A stretch of 64,000 nt of DNA from assembly GCF_003993775.1 (NCBI RefSeq), contig NZ_RJRZ01000001.1, positions 496,001-560,000 of the forward strand, read 5' to 3'. Shown here one piece after another: positions 16,499-24,962 of this stretch. Positions within the stretch are counted from its first letter, which is position 1. Each line of letters opens with the position of its first letter. The notes beneath the pieces were generated by a model that saw nothing but the letters and a program-made list of their open reading frames with translations, ran no database searches and was not told the DNA's origin. The translations under genes and the position numbers were made by a program. This DNA is from Frigidibacter oleivorans. GTDB lineage: Bacteria > Pseudomonadota > Alphaproteobacteria > Rhodobacterales > Rhodobacteraceae.

Positions 16499-16837
16499 AT
16501 GGCCGATATCGAGATCGTGGCCGAATATTGCGAGGCGCTGGACGAGCCGGACGAGACCTTCGCCGCCTTCGCCGCCAGCGAGGACCCGGAAGAGGGCTAT
16601 GCGCTGTTCCGGCGCGAGGGCGCGAAACTGTGGACCGAGGTGTCGGACGAGATCTTCGGCGCCCATGATGCGCTGGAGACGGTAGAGATCGGCGAGGGCC
16701 GCATCGCGCTGGCGATCCGCCCGGCACTGGCGGCGCGCTTCGGCATGATCCGCAGCGTCGAGATCCGCCGCGGCAAACAGGCCGAGGGCTGGGACGAGGC
16801 GGTGGCCCTGCTGCGCCGGCTGGTGCCGGCGGGCTGA
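16499..16837 (+). CDS. Conserved-looking hypothetical protein, acidic, 112 residues
   Basis: Not recognised. A small soluble protein, strongly acidic in the first half (EYCEALDEPDETFAAFAAS), with a mixed alpha/beta pattern, no signal peptide and no membrane segment. One cysteine sits near residue 11. ATG start three bases after the LysE stop, which implies coexpression with hemF and lysE. Codon usage matches the neighbours, supporting a real gene. A hairpin 10 bases after its stop may close the operon. Confidence 0.65.
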   Translation: MADIEIVAEYCEALDEPDETFAAFAASEDPEEGYALFRREGAKLWTEVSDEIFGAHDALETVEIGEGRIALAIRPALAARFGMIRSVEIRRGKQAEGWDEAVALLRRLVPAG

Positions 16838-16846
16838 AGGGGGGCC

Positions 16847-16873
16847 GCCCGCCGGGGTTTCGTCCGGGCGGGC
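16847..16873 (+). terminator. Stem-loop after the hemF-lysE-hypothetical unit
   Basis: GCCCGCC (16847-16853) pairs with GGCGGGC (16867-16873), loop 13 bases, then CTTGCC. GC-rich stem without a real T-run. Confidence 0.35.
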
Positions 16874-16935
16874 TTGCCGCTAGCCTCGGGCCCGCAATCG
16901 GCCCCGGCCGACTCACTGCCCTGAAGGAGCCCCGC

Positions 16936-17400
16936 ATGACCGGAACCATCGCCGCCCGCCTGTCCGACCTCGGCATCACCCTGCCCGACGCGCCCGCGCC
17001 GGCGGCGAACTACGTGCCCTTCGTGCAGACGGGCGACCTGCTGTTCGTCTCGGGCCAGATCAGCCAGGGGCCGGAGGGTCTGGTGAAGGGCAAGCTGGGC
17101 GCCGGGATGGACGTGGCCGCGGGCAAGGCGGCGGCGCGGCTGTGCGGGCTGGCGCTGCTGGCGCAGGCGCGGGCCGCGCTCGGCGGCGATCTGGACCGGG
17201 TGGTGCGGGTGGTGAAGCTGACGGGCTTCGTCAACTCCACCCCCGACTTCACCGACCAGCCCGAGGTGATCAACGGCTGTTCCGACCTGATGGTCGAGGT
17301 GCTGGGCGATGCCGGCCGCCACGCCCGCGCCGCCGTCTCGGCCCCCGCCCTGCCGCGCGGCGTCGCGGTGGAAATCGAAGCCGTCTTCCAGATCGCCTGA
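16936..17400 (+). CDS. RidA/YjgF-family protein
   Basis: A 154-residue protein of the YjgF/YER057c/UK114 family. RidA hydrolyses reactive enamine/imine intermediates released by PLP enzymes. The long form with LFVSGQISQGPEG...GKLGAGMDVAAGKAAARLCGLALLAQARAAL and the C-terminal RAAVSAPALPRGVAVEIEAVF is seen, matching the ~150-residue subfamily rather than the 128-residue classical RidA. In canonical RidA a C-terminal Arg salt-bridges the substrate carboxylate; the Arg in HARAAV is the likely equivalent. Its stop shares a base with the next start (TGATG), so it is coupled to the phosphodiesterase. Confidence 0.88.
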   Translation: MTGTIAARLSDLGITLPDAPAPAANYVPFVQTGDLLFVSGQISQGPEGLVKGKLGAGMDVAAGKAAARLCGLALLAQARAALGGDLDRVVRVVKLTGFVNSTPDFTDQPEVINGCSDLMVEVLGDAGRHARAAVSAPALPRGVAVEIEAVFQIA

Positions 17401-18182
17401 TGCCCGCCCCCCTGCACCCGGACTTCCTGCGCCTGCCCATTGCCCATCGCGCGCTGCATGACCGCGCGGCGGGCCGCATCGAGAACAGCCGCGCCGCGCT
17501 CCGGGCGGCGGTGGCGGCGGGCTACGGGATCGAGATCGACCTGCAGCCCTCGGCCGAGGGCGTGCCGATGGTCTTTCACGACGACCGGCTGGACCGGCTG
17601 ACGGGCGAGACGGGTCCGGTCCGGGCACGCGGTGCCGCGGAACTGGCGGCCATCGCGCTGACCGGCGGCGGCGAGGGCATCCCGACGCTGGCCGAGGTGC
17701 TGGGGATCGTCGCGGGCCGGGTGCCGCTGCTGATCGAGATCAAGGACCAGGACGGTGCGATGGGCCCCGACACCGGCGGGTTCGAGCCGCGCGTGGCAGA
17801 GGCGCTGGCGGGTTATGCCGGCCCGCTGGCGGTGATGTCCTTCAACCCCCATTCGGTCGCGGCCTTCGCCGCCGCCGCACCGGGAGTGACGGTGGGGCTG
17901 ACCACCTCGGCCTACGATCCGGAGGACTGGGCGCCGCTGCCGGCGGACGTCTGCGACAGGCTGCGCGGCATCCCCGACTATGACCGGGTGGGGGCCAGCT
18001 TCATCTCGCATGAATGGCGCGACCTTGCCCGCCCGCGCGTGGCCGAACTGGCGGCGCAGGGCGCGGCGGTGCTGTGCTGGACCATCCGCAGCCCCGCGGC
18101 CGAGGCCGAGGCGCGCCGGATCGCCGACAACGTCACCTTCGAGGGCTATGCCGCGCCCTTCCCGGACCGCACGACCGCGTGA
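17400..18182 (+). CDS. Glycerophosphodiester phosphodiesterase
   Basis: A 260-residue cytosolic-type GDPD with no signal peptide. Catalytic blocks are intact: IAHRAL...IENSRAAL holds the first His and the Glu-Asn pair, EIDLQPSAEG the metal-binding Glu/Asp, and VFHDDRLDRLTG the second His. Later IEIKD and a C-terminal VLCWTIRSP fit the TIM-barrel ends. It hydrolyses deacylated phospholipids to glycerol 3-phosphate and an alcohol. ATG 17400 overlaps the RidA stop by one base; longer upstream frames lie in RidA. Confidence 0.9.
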   Translation: MPAPLHPDFLRLPIAHRALHDRAAGRIENSRAALRAAVAAGYGIEIDLQPSAEGVPMVFHDDRLDRLTGETGPVRARGAAELAAIALTGGGEGIPTLAEVLGIVAGRVPLLIEIKDQDGAMGPDTGGFEPRVAEALAGYAGPLAVMSFNPHSVAAFAAAAPGVTVGLTTSAYDPEDWAPLPADVCDRLRGIPDYDRVGASFISHEWRDLARPRVAELAAQGAAVLCWTIRSPAAEAEARRIADNVTFEGYAAPFPDRTTA

Positions 18183-18245
18183 CGAGCGGGGCGGCGGGTG
18201 CCGCGACGGGTTGACGCCGCGCCGCGGCAGGCCATCCTTGCGGCC

Positions 18246-19466
18246 ATGACCTGCGCGCCCGTTCCGGACCCCACTTCCCGAAGCGTCGAGATCACCATGC
18301 TCGACTCGCTGTCGGCCATCCCCGCCGCCGACTGGGATGCCTGCGCCTGCCCCGAGGCGGCGGACGGGGGCCGCCCCCTCGACCCATTCACCACCCACCG
18401 CTTCCTGTCGGCGCTGGAGGCCTCGCGTTCGGTCGGGGCCGGCAGCGGCTGGCAGCCGCGGCATCTGGTGGCGCGGGTCGGCGGCGCGGCGGTCGCGGTC
18501 ATGCCCCTGTATGTGAAGTCGCACAGCCAGGGCGAATATATCTTCGACCACGGCTGGGCCGATGCCTGGGAACGGGCGGGCGGGCGCTATTACCCCAAAC
18601 TGCAATCCGCCGTGCCCTTCACCCCCGCCACCGGGCGCCGCTTCCTGACACGCCCGGGATGGGAGGTCGCGGGCAGCGCCGCGCTGGTGCAGGCCATGGT
18701 GCAGATCGCCGCCGAAAACGGGCTGTCCTCGGCCCATGTCACCTTCTGCACCGAGGCCGAGGCGCTGGCGGGCGAGGAGATGGGGCTGCTGCGCCGCACC
18801 ACCCAGCAATTCCACTGGCTGAACCGGGACTATGCCGGGTTCGACGCATTCCTCGCCGACCTCGCCTCGCGCAAGCGCAAGACCATCCGCAAGGAACGCG
18901 AACGCGCGCAGGCCTTCGGCGGCACGATCCGGGCGCTGACCGGCGATGCGATCCTTCCCGCGCATTGGGATGCCGTCTGGGCCTTCTACCAGGATACCGG
19001 CAGCCGCAAATGGGGCCGGCCCTATCTGACCCGCGCCTTCTTCGACATCGCGCATGATACCCTGCGCGACGACATCCTGCTGGTGCTGGCCGAACGCGAC
19101 GGGCAGCCGGTGGCGGGGGCGCTGAACTTCATCGGGCGCGACTGCCTCTATGGCCGCTACTGGGGCGCGGTCGAGGATCACCCCTGCCTGCATTTCGAAT
19201 GCTGCTATTACCAAGCCATCGACTGGGCCATCGCCGCGGGTCTGGCCCGGGTAGAGGCCGGGGCGCAGGGCGAACACAAGCTGGCGCGCGGCTATCTGCC
19301 CGCCGCCACCCATTCGCTGCACTGGATCGGCGACGCCGGCTTTCGCGACGCGGTGGCGCGTTTCCTGCAGGCCGAACGCGCGGCGGTGGACGAGGATATC
19401 GAGGTGCTGACGGCCTTCGGCCCCTTCCGGCAGACGGATGCGGACCGGGCGGCGGAAACCGACTGA
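18246..19466 (+). CDS. GNAT/FemAB-like protein (DUF482, PF04339 type)
   Basis: A 406-residue protein of the DUF482 family, whose C-terminal half has a FemAB/GNAT fold. The conserved features are FLSALEASRSVG near residue 60, YVKSHSQGEYIFDHGWADAWERAGGRYYPKL, LADLASRKRKTIRKERERA, and near the C-terminus ARVEAGAQGEHKLARGYLP. The family is proposed to act in peptidoglycan or amino-acid transfer, but its substrate is unproven. ATG 18246 (the upstream frame lacks a ribosome site). Monocistronic; 63 bases after the phosphodiesterase. Confidence 0.85.
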   Translation: MTCAPVPDPTSRSVEITMLDSLSAIPAADWDACACPEAADGGRPLDPFTTHRFLSALEASRSVGAGSGWQPRHLVARVGGAAVAVMPLYVKSHSQGEYIFDHGWADAWERAGGRYYPKLQSAVPFTPATGRRFLTRPGWEVAGSAALVQAMVQIAAENGLSSAHVTFCTEAEALAGEEMGLLRRTTQQFHWLNRDYAGFDAFLADLASRKRKTIRKERERAQAFGGTIRALTGDAILPAHWDAVWAFYQDTGSRKWGRPYLTRAFFDIAHDTLRDDILLVLAERDGQPVAGALNFIGRDCLYGRYWGAVEDHPCLHFECCYYQAIDWAIAAGLARVEAGAQGEHKLARGYLPAATHSLHWIGDAGFRDAVARFLQAERAAVDEDIEVLTAFGPFRQTDADRAAETD

Positions 19467-19544
19467 GACCCTGCCCGCCCGGCTGGCCCCGCGCCCGATC
19501 CGCGCTAGTCTGATGGGCGAGTCTTCCCCTGCCCGGAGCAGATC

Positions 19545-20159
19545 ATGTCCCTCACGCTCTATACCCACCCGATGTCGCGCGGCCGCGTGGCCCGCTGGAT
19601 GCTGGAAGAGACCGGCCAGCCCTATGAGGCGGTCGTGCTGGATTTCGACGGCGCGATGAAGTCGCCCGACTATCTGTCGCTGAACCCGATGGGCAAGGTG
19701 CCGACGCTGGTCCATGACGGCCGGGTGGTGACCGAGAACGCAGCGATCTGCTGCTATCTGGCCGAGACCTTCCCCGGCACCGGCCTGGCCCCCCGGCCCG
19801 ACGAGCGGGCGGATTACTACCGCTGGATGTTCTTCGCCGCCGCCCCGCTGGAACAGGCGACCACCAGTCGCGCCATGGGCTGGGAGGTCCCGGCGGACCG
19901 AGAACGGATGCTGGGCTTCGGCAACTACGACCGCACCATCGACGCGCTGGACGGCTGGCTGCAGGCGCATCCCTTCATCTGCGGCGACCGCTTCACCGCC
20001 GCCGATGTTTATGTGGGCGCGGGCGTGCTTTACGGCACCGGCTTCGGCACCATCCCCAAACGGCCCGCCCTCATGGACTATGCCGCCCGGCTGACCGCCC
20101 GCCCCGCCCATCAGGCCGCCTCGGCCAAGGACGACGCGCTGGCCGGGGCTTCGGCATGA
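19545..20159 (+). CDS. Glutathione S-transferase
   Basis: A 204-residue cytosolic GST. The thioredoxin-fold half begins SLTLYTHPMSRGRVARWMLEE; the Ser in PMSRG is a plausible catalytic residue. MGKVPTLVHDG carries the cis-Pro glutathione loop and VTENAAICCYLAE the gamma-glutamyl contact. The helical half includes DRFTAADVYVGAG. ATG start. The start of the dehydratase gene overlaps its stop by four bases. A TAGTCT hexamer 33 bases upstream may be its -10. Confidence 0.88.
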   Translation: MSLTLYTHPMSRGRVARWMLEETGQPYEAVVLDFDGAMKSPDYLSLNPMGKVPTLVHDGRVVTENAAICCYLAETFPGTGLAPRPDERADYYRWMFFAAAPLEQATTSRAMGWEVPADRERMLGFGNYDRTIDALDGWLQAHPFICGDRFTAADVYVGAGVLYGTGFGTIPKRPALMDYAARLTARPAHQAASAKDDALAGASA

Positions 20160-20518
20160 GCGGTGCGACGCGGCTCGGCCCCGCCGAACGCGAGACGGCG
20201 CTGACCGCGCTCGGCGCCACGGGATGGGGCGCGATCGAGGACCGCGACGCGATCCGCAAGATCTGGAAGTTCCGCAGCTTTTCCGAAGCCTGGGGTTTCA
20301 TGTCGCGCGCGGCGCTGGTGGCCGAGGGGCTGAACCACCATCCCGAATGGACGAACATCTACAACGTGGTGGACGTGACGCTGACGACGCACAGTTGCGG
20401 CGGCCTGTCGGCGCTGGACCTGCGGCTGGCCGAAGCGCTGGACCGGCTCGCGGGCGACGGGGTCGAGGTGCAGCGCGACCATTCCGCGCCGGTGGAATGC
20501 CTCTGCGGCAAGGGGTGA
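20156..20518 (+). CDS. phhB: 4a-hydroxytetrahydrobiopterin dehydratase (pterin-4a-carbinolamine dehydratase)
   Basis: A 120-residue enzyme that dehydrates 4a-hydroxytetrahydrobiopterin and so recycles the cofactor of aromatic amino-acid hydroxylases. The conserved core is complete: FRSFSEAWGFMSRAALVAEGLNHHPEWTN has the two catalytic histidines and HPEW, and VTLTTHSCGGLSALDLRLA holds the third histidine. The C-terminal ~15 residues with two cysteines extend past the usual end. ATG overlaps the GST stop. No phenylalanine hydroxylase gene is in the window, so it may also act as a moonlighting or molybdopterin-related protein. Confidence 0.92.
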   Translation: MSGATRLGPAERETALTALGATGWGAIEDRDAIRKIWKFRSFSEAWGFMSRAALVAEGLNHHPEWTNIYNVVDVTLTTHSCGGLSALDLRLAEALDRLAGDGVEVQRDHSAPVECLCGKG

Positions 20519-20612
20519 CGGGCCGGCAGCCGGTGGGGGCGCCAGCTTCGGCAGGAACCCCCGCCCCGGCCCCGCGTTGGCCCGCAGGACCAACGACAGG
20601 GGACTTGGGCGC

Positions 20613-21491
20613 ATGGAAGAGGAAACGACCGGCTGGAGCTGGCAGGGACTGATCGAGGATGACCGGGTCGCGGTGATCGTCGCGATGGCGATGAACGTGA
20701 TCTATGCGATGCTGATCCTCGTCGTGGCGCTGATGCTGGCCAACTGGGCCAAGGCGCGGATCGAGGGCTTCGCCCGCCGCCACCCCAAGGTCGATGCGAC
20801 GCTGTTCGGCTTCCTCGGCAACATCGCCAAATGGGCGGTGCTGGTCATCGCGCTGATCTTCGTGCTGAACCGCTTCGGCATCCAGACCACCTCGCTCGTC
20901 GCGGTGATCGGTGCCGCGGGTCTGGCCATCGGCCTGGCGCTGCAGGGGACTCTGTCGAACCTCGCCGCCGGGATCATGATGGTGGTGTTCCGCCCCTTCC
21001 GCGTCGGCCATTACATCGAGGCCGGCGGACAGGCGGGCAGCGTCATGGAAATCTCGCTCTTCTACACCGAGCTGAAGACCTATGACGGCCTGCAGGTGAT
21101 CGTGCCGAACAGCGACATCTGGTCGTCGGCGATCAAGAACTATTCGGTCAACCCGACCCGGATGATGGACCTGACCGTGGGCGTGTCCTATGGCAGCGAC
21201 CTGCAGAAGGCGCAGGAGATCCTAGAGCGGCTGGCGACGTCCGACCCGCGCGCGCTGAAGGATCCCGCGCCCTTCGTGAAGGTCAAGGAACTGGGGGCAA
21301 GCTCGGTCGATTTCGTCTTCCGGGTCTGGGCGAATTCCGGCGACTGGTGGGTGCTGAAATGCGACATCACCCGGCAGATCAAGGAGGAATTCGACGCGAA
21401 CGGCATCGAGATCCCGTTCCCGACGCAAACGCTGTTCATGGACCGGGCCGCGTCCGACGGAACCGACCAGCCGGCGCTGATCCCGGCATAG
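20613..21491 (+). CDS. Small-conductance mechanosensitive channel, MscS family
   Basis: A 292-residue heptameric-type channel. Three N-terminal helices are visible: VAVIVAMAMNVIYAMLILVVALMLANW, WAVLVIALIFVLNRFG, and the Gly/Ala-rich pore helix GAAGLAIGLALQGTLSNLAAGIMMVVFRPF. The beta domain follows (VGHYIEAGGQAGSVMEISLFYTEL, VPNSDIWSSAIKNYS), then the C-terminal alpha/beta vestibule. It relieves osmotic pressure at lower tension than MscL. Start: ATG 20613 has AGGGGAC upstream, preferred to the TTG twelve codons earlier. Confidence 0.93.
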   Translation: MEEETTGWSWQGLIEDDRVAVIVAMAMNVIYAMLILVVALMLANWAKARIEGFARRHPKVDATLFGFLGNIAKWAVLVIALIFVLNRFGIQTTSLVAVIGAAGLAIGLALQGTLSNLAAGIMMVVFRPFRVGHYIEAGGQAGSVMEISLFYTELKTYDGLQVIVPNSDIWSSAIKNYSVNPTRMMDLTVGVSYGSDLQKAQEILERLATSDPRALKDPAPFVKVKELGASSVDFVFRVWANSGDWWVLKCDITRQIKEEFDANGIEIPFPTQTLFMDRAASDGTDQPALIPA

Positions 21492-21493
21492 GA

Positions 21494-21525
21494 AAACGGG
21501 GCCGGGCCTCGCGCCCGGCCCCCTG
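21494..21525. terminator. Bidirectional terminator between mscS and the peroxiredoxin gene
   Basis: GGGGCCGGGC (21498-21507), loop CTCGC, GCCCGGCCCC (21513-21522): a perfect 10-bp stem. On the minus strand it is followed by GTTTTCC, so it ends the peroxiredoxin transcript efficiently; it also stops mscS from the other side. Confidence 0.75.
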
Positions 21526-21533
21526 CGATCCGG

Positions 21534-22022
21534 TCAGATCGCGTCCAGCATTGCCTCGCCGGCCGAGATGTCGCACTGGCCGGGCGAGGTTTCCTTGTGC
21601 AGCACCTTGACCACGCCGTCCTCGACCAGCATCGCATAGCGGTGCGACCGGCCGATCAGCCCGGCGGGCGGCGCGGTGAAGTCCATCCCGATCGCCGCGG
21701 TGAAGGCACCCTCGGCATCGGCCAGCATGGTGATGCCGGCCGCAGTGGCGCCCGTCGCCTCGCCCCAGGCCTTCATCACGAAGGGATCGTTGACCGAGAT
21801 GCAGATGATCTCGTCCACGCCCCTCGCGTCGAACTTGTCCTTGGTGCGGATGAAGCTGGGCACATGGGCGGTGGTGCAGACGCCGGTATAGGCCCCCGGC
21901 ACCGCGAAGATCACCACCTTGCGGCCCGCCAGCCGGTCGGCCAGCTCGACCACTTCCGGCCCCGCCTCGCCGACCTTCAGGAACGCTGCCCCCGGCAGCC
22001 GGTCGCCTTCTGAAATCGTCAT
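21534..22022 (-). CDS. Peroxiredoxin, Prx5/AhpE-like atypical type
   Basis: A 162-residue peroxidase. The peroxidatic Cys is in PGAYTGVCTTAHVPSF with the Thr and Pro of the PxxxT/C motif, and the conserved Arg is in LIGRSHRYAMLVEDG. A second Cys near the end (PGQCDIS) could act as resolving Cys or be glutathionylated. The family reduces H2O2 and alkyl hydroperoxides. Start: ATG 22022 has GAGGGGAC upstream; the eleven-codon longer form is not supported. Divergent from a ferredoxin-reductase-like flavoprotein. Confidence 0.92.
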   Translation of the reverse strand: MTISEGDRLPGAAFLKVGEAGPEVVELADRLAGRKVVIFAVPGAYTGVCTTAHVPSFIRTKDKFDARGVDEIICISVNDPFVMKAWGEATGATAAGITMLADAEGAFTAAIGMDFTAPPAGLIGRSHRYAMLVEDGVVKVLHKETSPGQCDISAGEAMLDAI

Positions 22023-22150
22023 GTCCGTCCCCTCGCGCGTTGTGTTTTCCGACAAGCCGGTTATAGGCTCGCCCCCGTCCGAGAACCAGCGCCGGTCGCT
22101 GGAAACACGGCCGCGCTGCGGCCTCCGGACAAGGCGGAAAGGGTCGGCAC
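22023..22150. promoter_or_regulatory. Divergent control region, peroxiredoxin / flavoprotein reductase
   Basis: 128 bases. On the minus strand TATAAC (22060-22065) is a good -10 for the peroxiredoxin gene, with only a poor TGGTTC at -35 spacing. No clear promoter for the plus-strand gene and no convincing OxyR site were seen. Confidence 0.35.
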
Positions 22151-23350
22151 ATGGATCGCATCGTCATCATCGGCGCGGGGCAGGCCGCGGCTTCGCTGGC
22201 CGCAAAGCTGCGCGCGCTCGGCCATGAGGGCCCGGTGACGGTGCTGGGCGAGGAACCCGTGGCCCCCTACCAGCGCCCGCCCCTGTCGAAGGCCTATCTG
22301 CTGGGCGAGATGGGGCTGGACCGGCTGATGCTGCGCGGCGCGGACTGGTGGGGCGATCAGCGGATCGACCTGCGCACCGGCACGCGGGCGACCGCCATCG
22401 ACCGGGCGGCACGGACGGTGACGGCGGGGGACGAGGTGCTGCCCTATGACACGCTGGTGCTGGCCACCGGATCGCGCCCGCGCCGGCTGCCCGCCGCGAT
22501 CGGCGGCGATCTGGCGGGCGTGCATGTCGTGCGCACCCTCGCCGATGTCGATGCGATGGCGCCCGATCTTGCGGCGGGGCGGCGGCTGCTGATCGTCGGC
22601 GGCGGCTATATCGGGCTGGAGGCGGCGGCGGTCGCGGCGAAGCTGGGCCTGCAGGTGACGCTGATCGAGGCCGCGCCCCGCATCCTGGGCCGGGTGGCCA
22701 GCGTTGAGACGGCGGCCTGGTTCCGCAACCTGCATGCCGGCCATGGCGTGACCATCCGCGAAGGCGTGGCGCTGGACCGGCTGACGGGCGAGGGCCGCGT
22801 GACCGGGGCCCGGCTGGCGGACGGGAAGGAAATCGCGGCGGATGTGGTGATCCTCGGCGTCGGCATCGCGCCGGCGGACGATCTGGCCCGGGCGGCGGGC
22901 ATCGCCTGCGACAACGGCATCGCGGTCGACGCGACGGGCCGAACCTCGGACCCCGCGATCTGGGCCGCGGGGGATTGCGCCAGCTTCCCCTTCGGCGGCG
23001 GGCGGCTGCGGCTGGAAAGCGTCGGCAACGCCATCGACATGGCCGAGGCGGTGGCAGCCAACATCCTCGGCGCCGGCCGGCCCTATCTGCCGAAGCCGTG
23101 GTTCTGGTCCGACCAGTACGACGTCAAGCTGCAGATCGCCGGGCTGAACATCGGCCATGACCGCGTCGTCACCCGCGCGGGCGGCGCCGGCATCTCGTTC
23201 TGGTATTACGCGGGCGAGCAGCTGCTGGCGGTGGACGCGGCCAACGACCCGCGCGCCTACATGATCGGCAAGCGGCTGATCGAGGCGGGGCGCAGCGCGC
23301 CGCCCGATCTGGTGGCCGATCCGGCGACCGAGCTGAAGGCGCTGCTGTGA
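22151..23350 (+). CDS. FAD/NAD(P)-dependent ferredoxin reductase (putidaredoxin reductase type)
   Basis: A 399-residue two-dinucleotide-binding flavoprotein. IVIIGAGQAAASLAAKL binds FAD, LLIVGGGYIGLEAAAVAAKLG binds NADH, and IWAAGDCASF is the second FAD contact. A C-terminal domain (WFWSDQYDVKLQIAGL) is diagnostic of rubredoxin/ferredoxin reductases of class I Rieske and P450 systems. There is no redox-active disulfide, so it is not a disulfide reductase. No ferredoxin or P450 gene is adjacent, so its partner lies elsewhere. It overlaps no neighbour; rsmD starts 10 bases downstream. Confidence 0.88.
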   Translation: MDRIVIIGAGQAAASLAAKLRALGHEGPVTVLGEEPVAPYQRPPLSKAYLLGEMGLDRLMLRGADWWGDQRIDLRTGTRATAIDRAARTVTAGDEVLPYDTLVLATGSRPRRLPAAIGGDLAGVHVVRTLADVDAMAPDLAAGRRLLIVGGGYIGLEAAAVAAKLGLQVTLIEAAPRILGRVASVETAAWFRNLHAGHGVTIREGVALDRLTGEGRVTGARLADGKEIAADVVILGVGIAPADDLARAAGIACDNGIAVDATGRTSDPAIWAAGDCASFPFGGGRLRLESVGNAIDMAEAVAANILGAGRPYLPKPWFWSDQYDVKLQIAGLNIGHDRVVTRAGGAGISFWYYAGEQLLAVDAANDPRAYMIGKRLIEAGRSAPPDLVADPATELKALL

Positions 23351-23360
23351 GGGCGGTCTG

Positions 23361-23939
23361 ATGCGCATCGTCGGCGGCGAACGGCGCGGGCTGAAACTGG
23401 CCGAGGTCGGCGCAGGCGATCCGGCGGCGCATCTGCGCCCCACCACCGACCGGGTGCGCGAGGCGATCTTCAACCTGCTGGTCAACGGCGGGCACACGGG
23501 ACGTTCAGGGGGCGATCCCGTGACCGGGGCGCGGGTGCTCGACCTTTTCGCAGGGACCGGCGCGCTCGGGCTCGAGGCGCTGTCGCGCGGCGCGGCGCGG
23601 GTCGCCTTCGTCGATGACGGCACCGCCGCCCGGGCGCTGCTGCGCCGGAACATCGAGCTGATGCGCGCCATGGGCGTCACCGATGTCTGGCGGCGCGACG
23701 CGACGCGGATGGGGCCGAACCGGGGGCCGGGTTATGACCTGATCTTCCTCGACCCGCCCTATGGCATGGGTCTGGGGGAACGGGCGCTCGCCTCCTGCGT
23801 AGAGGGCGGCTGGCTCGCCCCCGGCGCGATGGCGGTGTGGGAGGAAAGCACCCCGCCCGTCCCCCCGCCCGGCTTCGCGCCCCTCGACCAGCGCCGCTAT
23901 GGCGACACGCTGGTGACGCTGTTGCGGGCGCCGGGCTGA
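23361..23939 (+). CDS. rsmD: 16S rRNA (guanine966-N2)-methyltransferase
   Basis: A 192-residue SAM methyltransferase that modifies G966 of 16S rRNA during 30S assembly. The N-terminal MRIVGGERRGLKL and RPTTDRVREAIFNLL blocks, SAM motif VLDLFAGTGALGLEALSRGA and catalytic LIFLDPPYG are all as in RsmD. ATG start 10 bases after the reductase stop with GAGGGCGG upstream, so likely cotranscribed. It converges on brnA, with only 41 bases between and a weak 6-bp hairpin there. Confidence 0.93.
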   Translation: MRIVGGERRGLKLAEVGAGDPAAHLRPTTDRVREAIFNLLVNGGHTGRSGGDPVTGARVLDLFAGTGALGLEALSRGAARVAFVDDGTAARALLRRNIELMRAMGVTDVWRRDATRMGPNRGPGYDLIFLDPPYGMGLGERALASCVEGGWLAPGAMAVWEESTPPVPPPGFAPLDQRRYGDTLVTLLRAPG

Positions 23940-23980
23940 CCTCGACGCGACGGCGCGACGGGAGGGTCGCGGTCAGGCGG

Positions 23981-24196
23981 CTATTGCAGCCGTTCGGCGA
24001 TCCACAGCTTGATCAGCGACTGCCGGCTCACCCCCAGGTGGCGGGCCTGCTTGTCCAGCGCATCCACGACCCAGGCCGGAAAATCGACGTTCACACGCTT
24101 CAGCCGGTCATTCGGACGCTGCGCCTGCGACCAGTCCACCGCATCGCTGACATCTTCCCCCGCGTCGAAGCGGGCATCGAACTCAGTTGCCTTCAT
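23981..24196 (-). CDS. brnA: BrnA-family antitoxin
   Basis: A 71-residue ribbon-helix-helix antitoxin. The N-terminal half is a toxin-wrapping region (FDAGEDVSDAVDWSQAQRPN) and the C-terminal half the DNA-binding fold (RVNVDFPAWVVDALDKQARHLGVSRQSLIKLWIAERL). It neutralises BrnT and represses the operon. The start lies 14 bases inside the end of brnT, the usual overlap and toxin-first order for this system. Confidence 0.85.
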   Translation of the reverse strand: MKATEFDARFDAGEDVSDAVDWSQAQRPNDRLKRVNVDFPAWVVDALDKQARHLGVSRQSLIKLWIAERLQ

Positions 24197-24446
24197 AGTA
24201 GCCGATCTCTTCCTTGCGGGCCCGCCGCATCGAGATGATGCGCACGGCGTCTCCCCGACGCGTCCAGACGCAGGTCCAATGCTTGCCGCCGATCCGGCCG
24301 ATCGACAGGATGCGCGGCTCGTCCACGGTCTTCGCAGGTGCCTCCAGCATCCACGGATCGCTCCACAGCGCCTGCGCCTCTTCGAAGTCGATACCGTGCT
24401 TTTCGCGGTTCCGGACGCTCTTTTCGGGATCGTACTCGAAGATCAT
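24183..24446 (-). CDS. brnT: BrnT-family ribonuclease toxin
   Basis: An 87-residue RelE-fold toxin. It carries the family pattern FEYDPEKSVRNREKHGIDFEEAQALW, then SIGRIGGKHWTCVWTRRGDAVRIISMRRARKEE, with the catalytic Arg/His/Lys cluster of BrnT. BrnT cleaves RNA and halts growth under stress. ATG start at 24446. First gene of a two-gene operon; its promoter must lie in the 57 bases before the Lrp gene's end, or read-through from Lrp occurs. Confidence 0.87.
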   Translation of the reverse strand: MIFEYDPEKSVRNREKHGIDFEEAQALWSDPWMLEAPAKTVDEPRILSIGRIGGKHWTCVWTRRGDAVRIISMRRARKEEIGYYEGN

Positions 24447-24503
24447 GGCTGAAACTGGGGCAACAACCCGGGCGTTTCAATCCCTGTGAGGATCATTTTG
24501 GCC

Positions 24504-24962
24504 CTATACCGGAATCGCCGTCGTCTGCTGCACGATCCGCAGCGCGAAGGAGGAATGCATCTGCGCCACCCCGGGCAGCCGGGCGAGGTGCTGGCGGTGG
24601 ATGCGGGCGAAATCCTCGGTATCGGCGGCGAGGATCTTCAGCAGGTAGTCCGCCGTCCCCGCCATCAGGTGGCATTCCAGCACGTCGGGAATGCGCCGCA
24701 CCTCGCGCTCGAAGGCCTCCAGCACCTCGTCGGCCTGTCCCTGCAGGGTGATCTCGACGAAGACGGTGGTGGTGCGGCCCAGCTTGCGCGCGTCCAGAAG
24801 CGCCACGTAATCGCGGATCAGGCCGTCCTCCTCCAGCCGCTGCACCCGGCGGTGGCAGGCCGAGGCCGACAGGTTCACCCGTTCGGCCAATTCGGCATTG
24901 GTGATCCGGCCCTGCTTTTGCAGCACGGTCAGGATCCGGCGGTCTGTCGCGTCAAGCTGCAT
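24504..24962 (-). CDS. Lrp/AsnC-family transcriptional regulator
   Basis: A 152-residue feast/famine regulator. The N-terminal winged HTH ([47 protein letters not shown]) is followed by a RAM ligand-binding domain with the [17 protein letters not shown] signature. It starts 142 bases from the divergent alanine dehydrogenase gene, so by position it is the likely L-alanine-responsive activator of ald (AldR-type role). Ligand and sites are inferred, not shown. Confidence 0.9.
   Translation of the reverse strand: MQLDATDRRILTVLQKQGRITNAELAERVNLSASACHRRVQRLEEDGLIRDYVALLDARKLGRTTTVFVEITLQGQADEVLEAFEREVRRIPDVLECHLMAGTADYLLKILAADTEDFARIHRQHLARLPGVAQMHSSFALRIVQQTTAIPV

Noticed and set aside
17010-20111. 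A 1033-residue antisense reading frame
   Set aside because: It covers five well-supported plus-strand genes in the other strand; long open frames opposite real genes are expected at this GC content.
23954-23971. CGCGAC/GTCGCG hairpin between rsmD and brnA
   Set aside because: Only 6 bp and no T-run; too weak to call.
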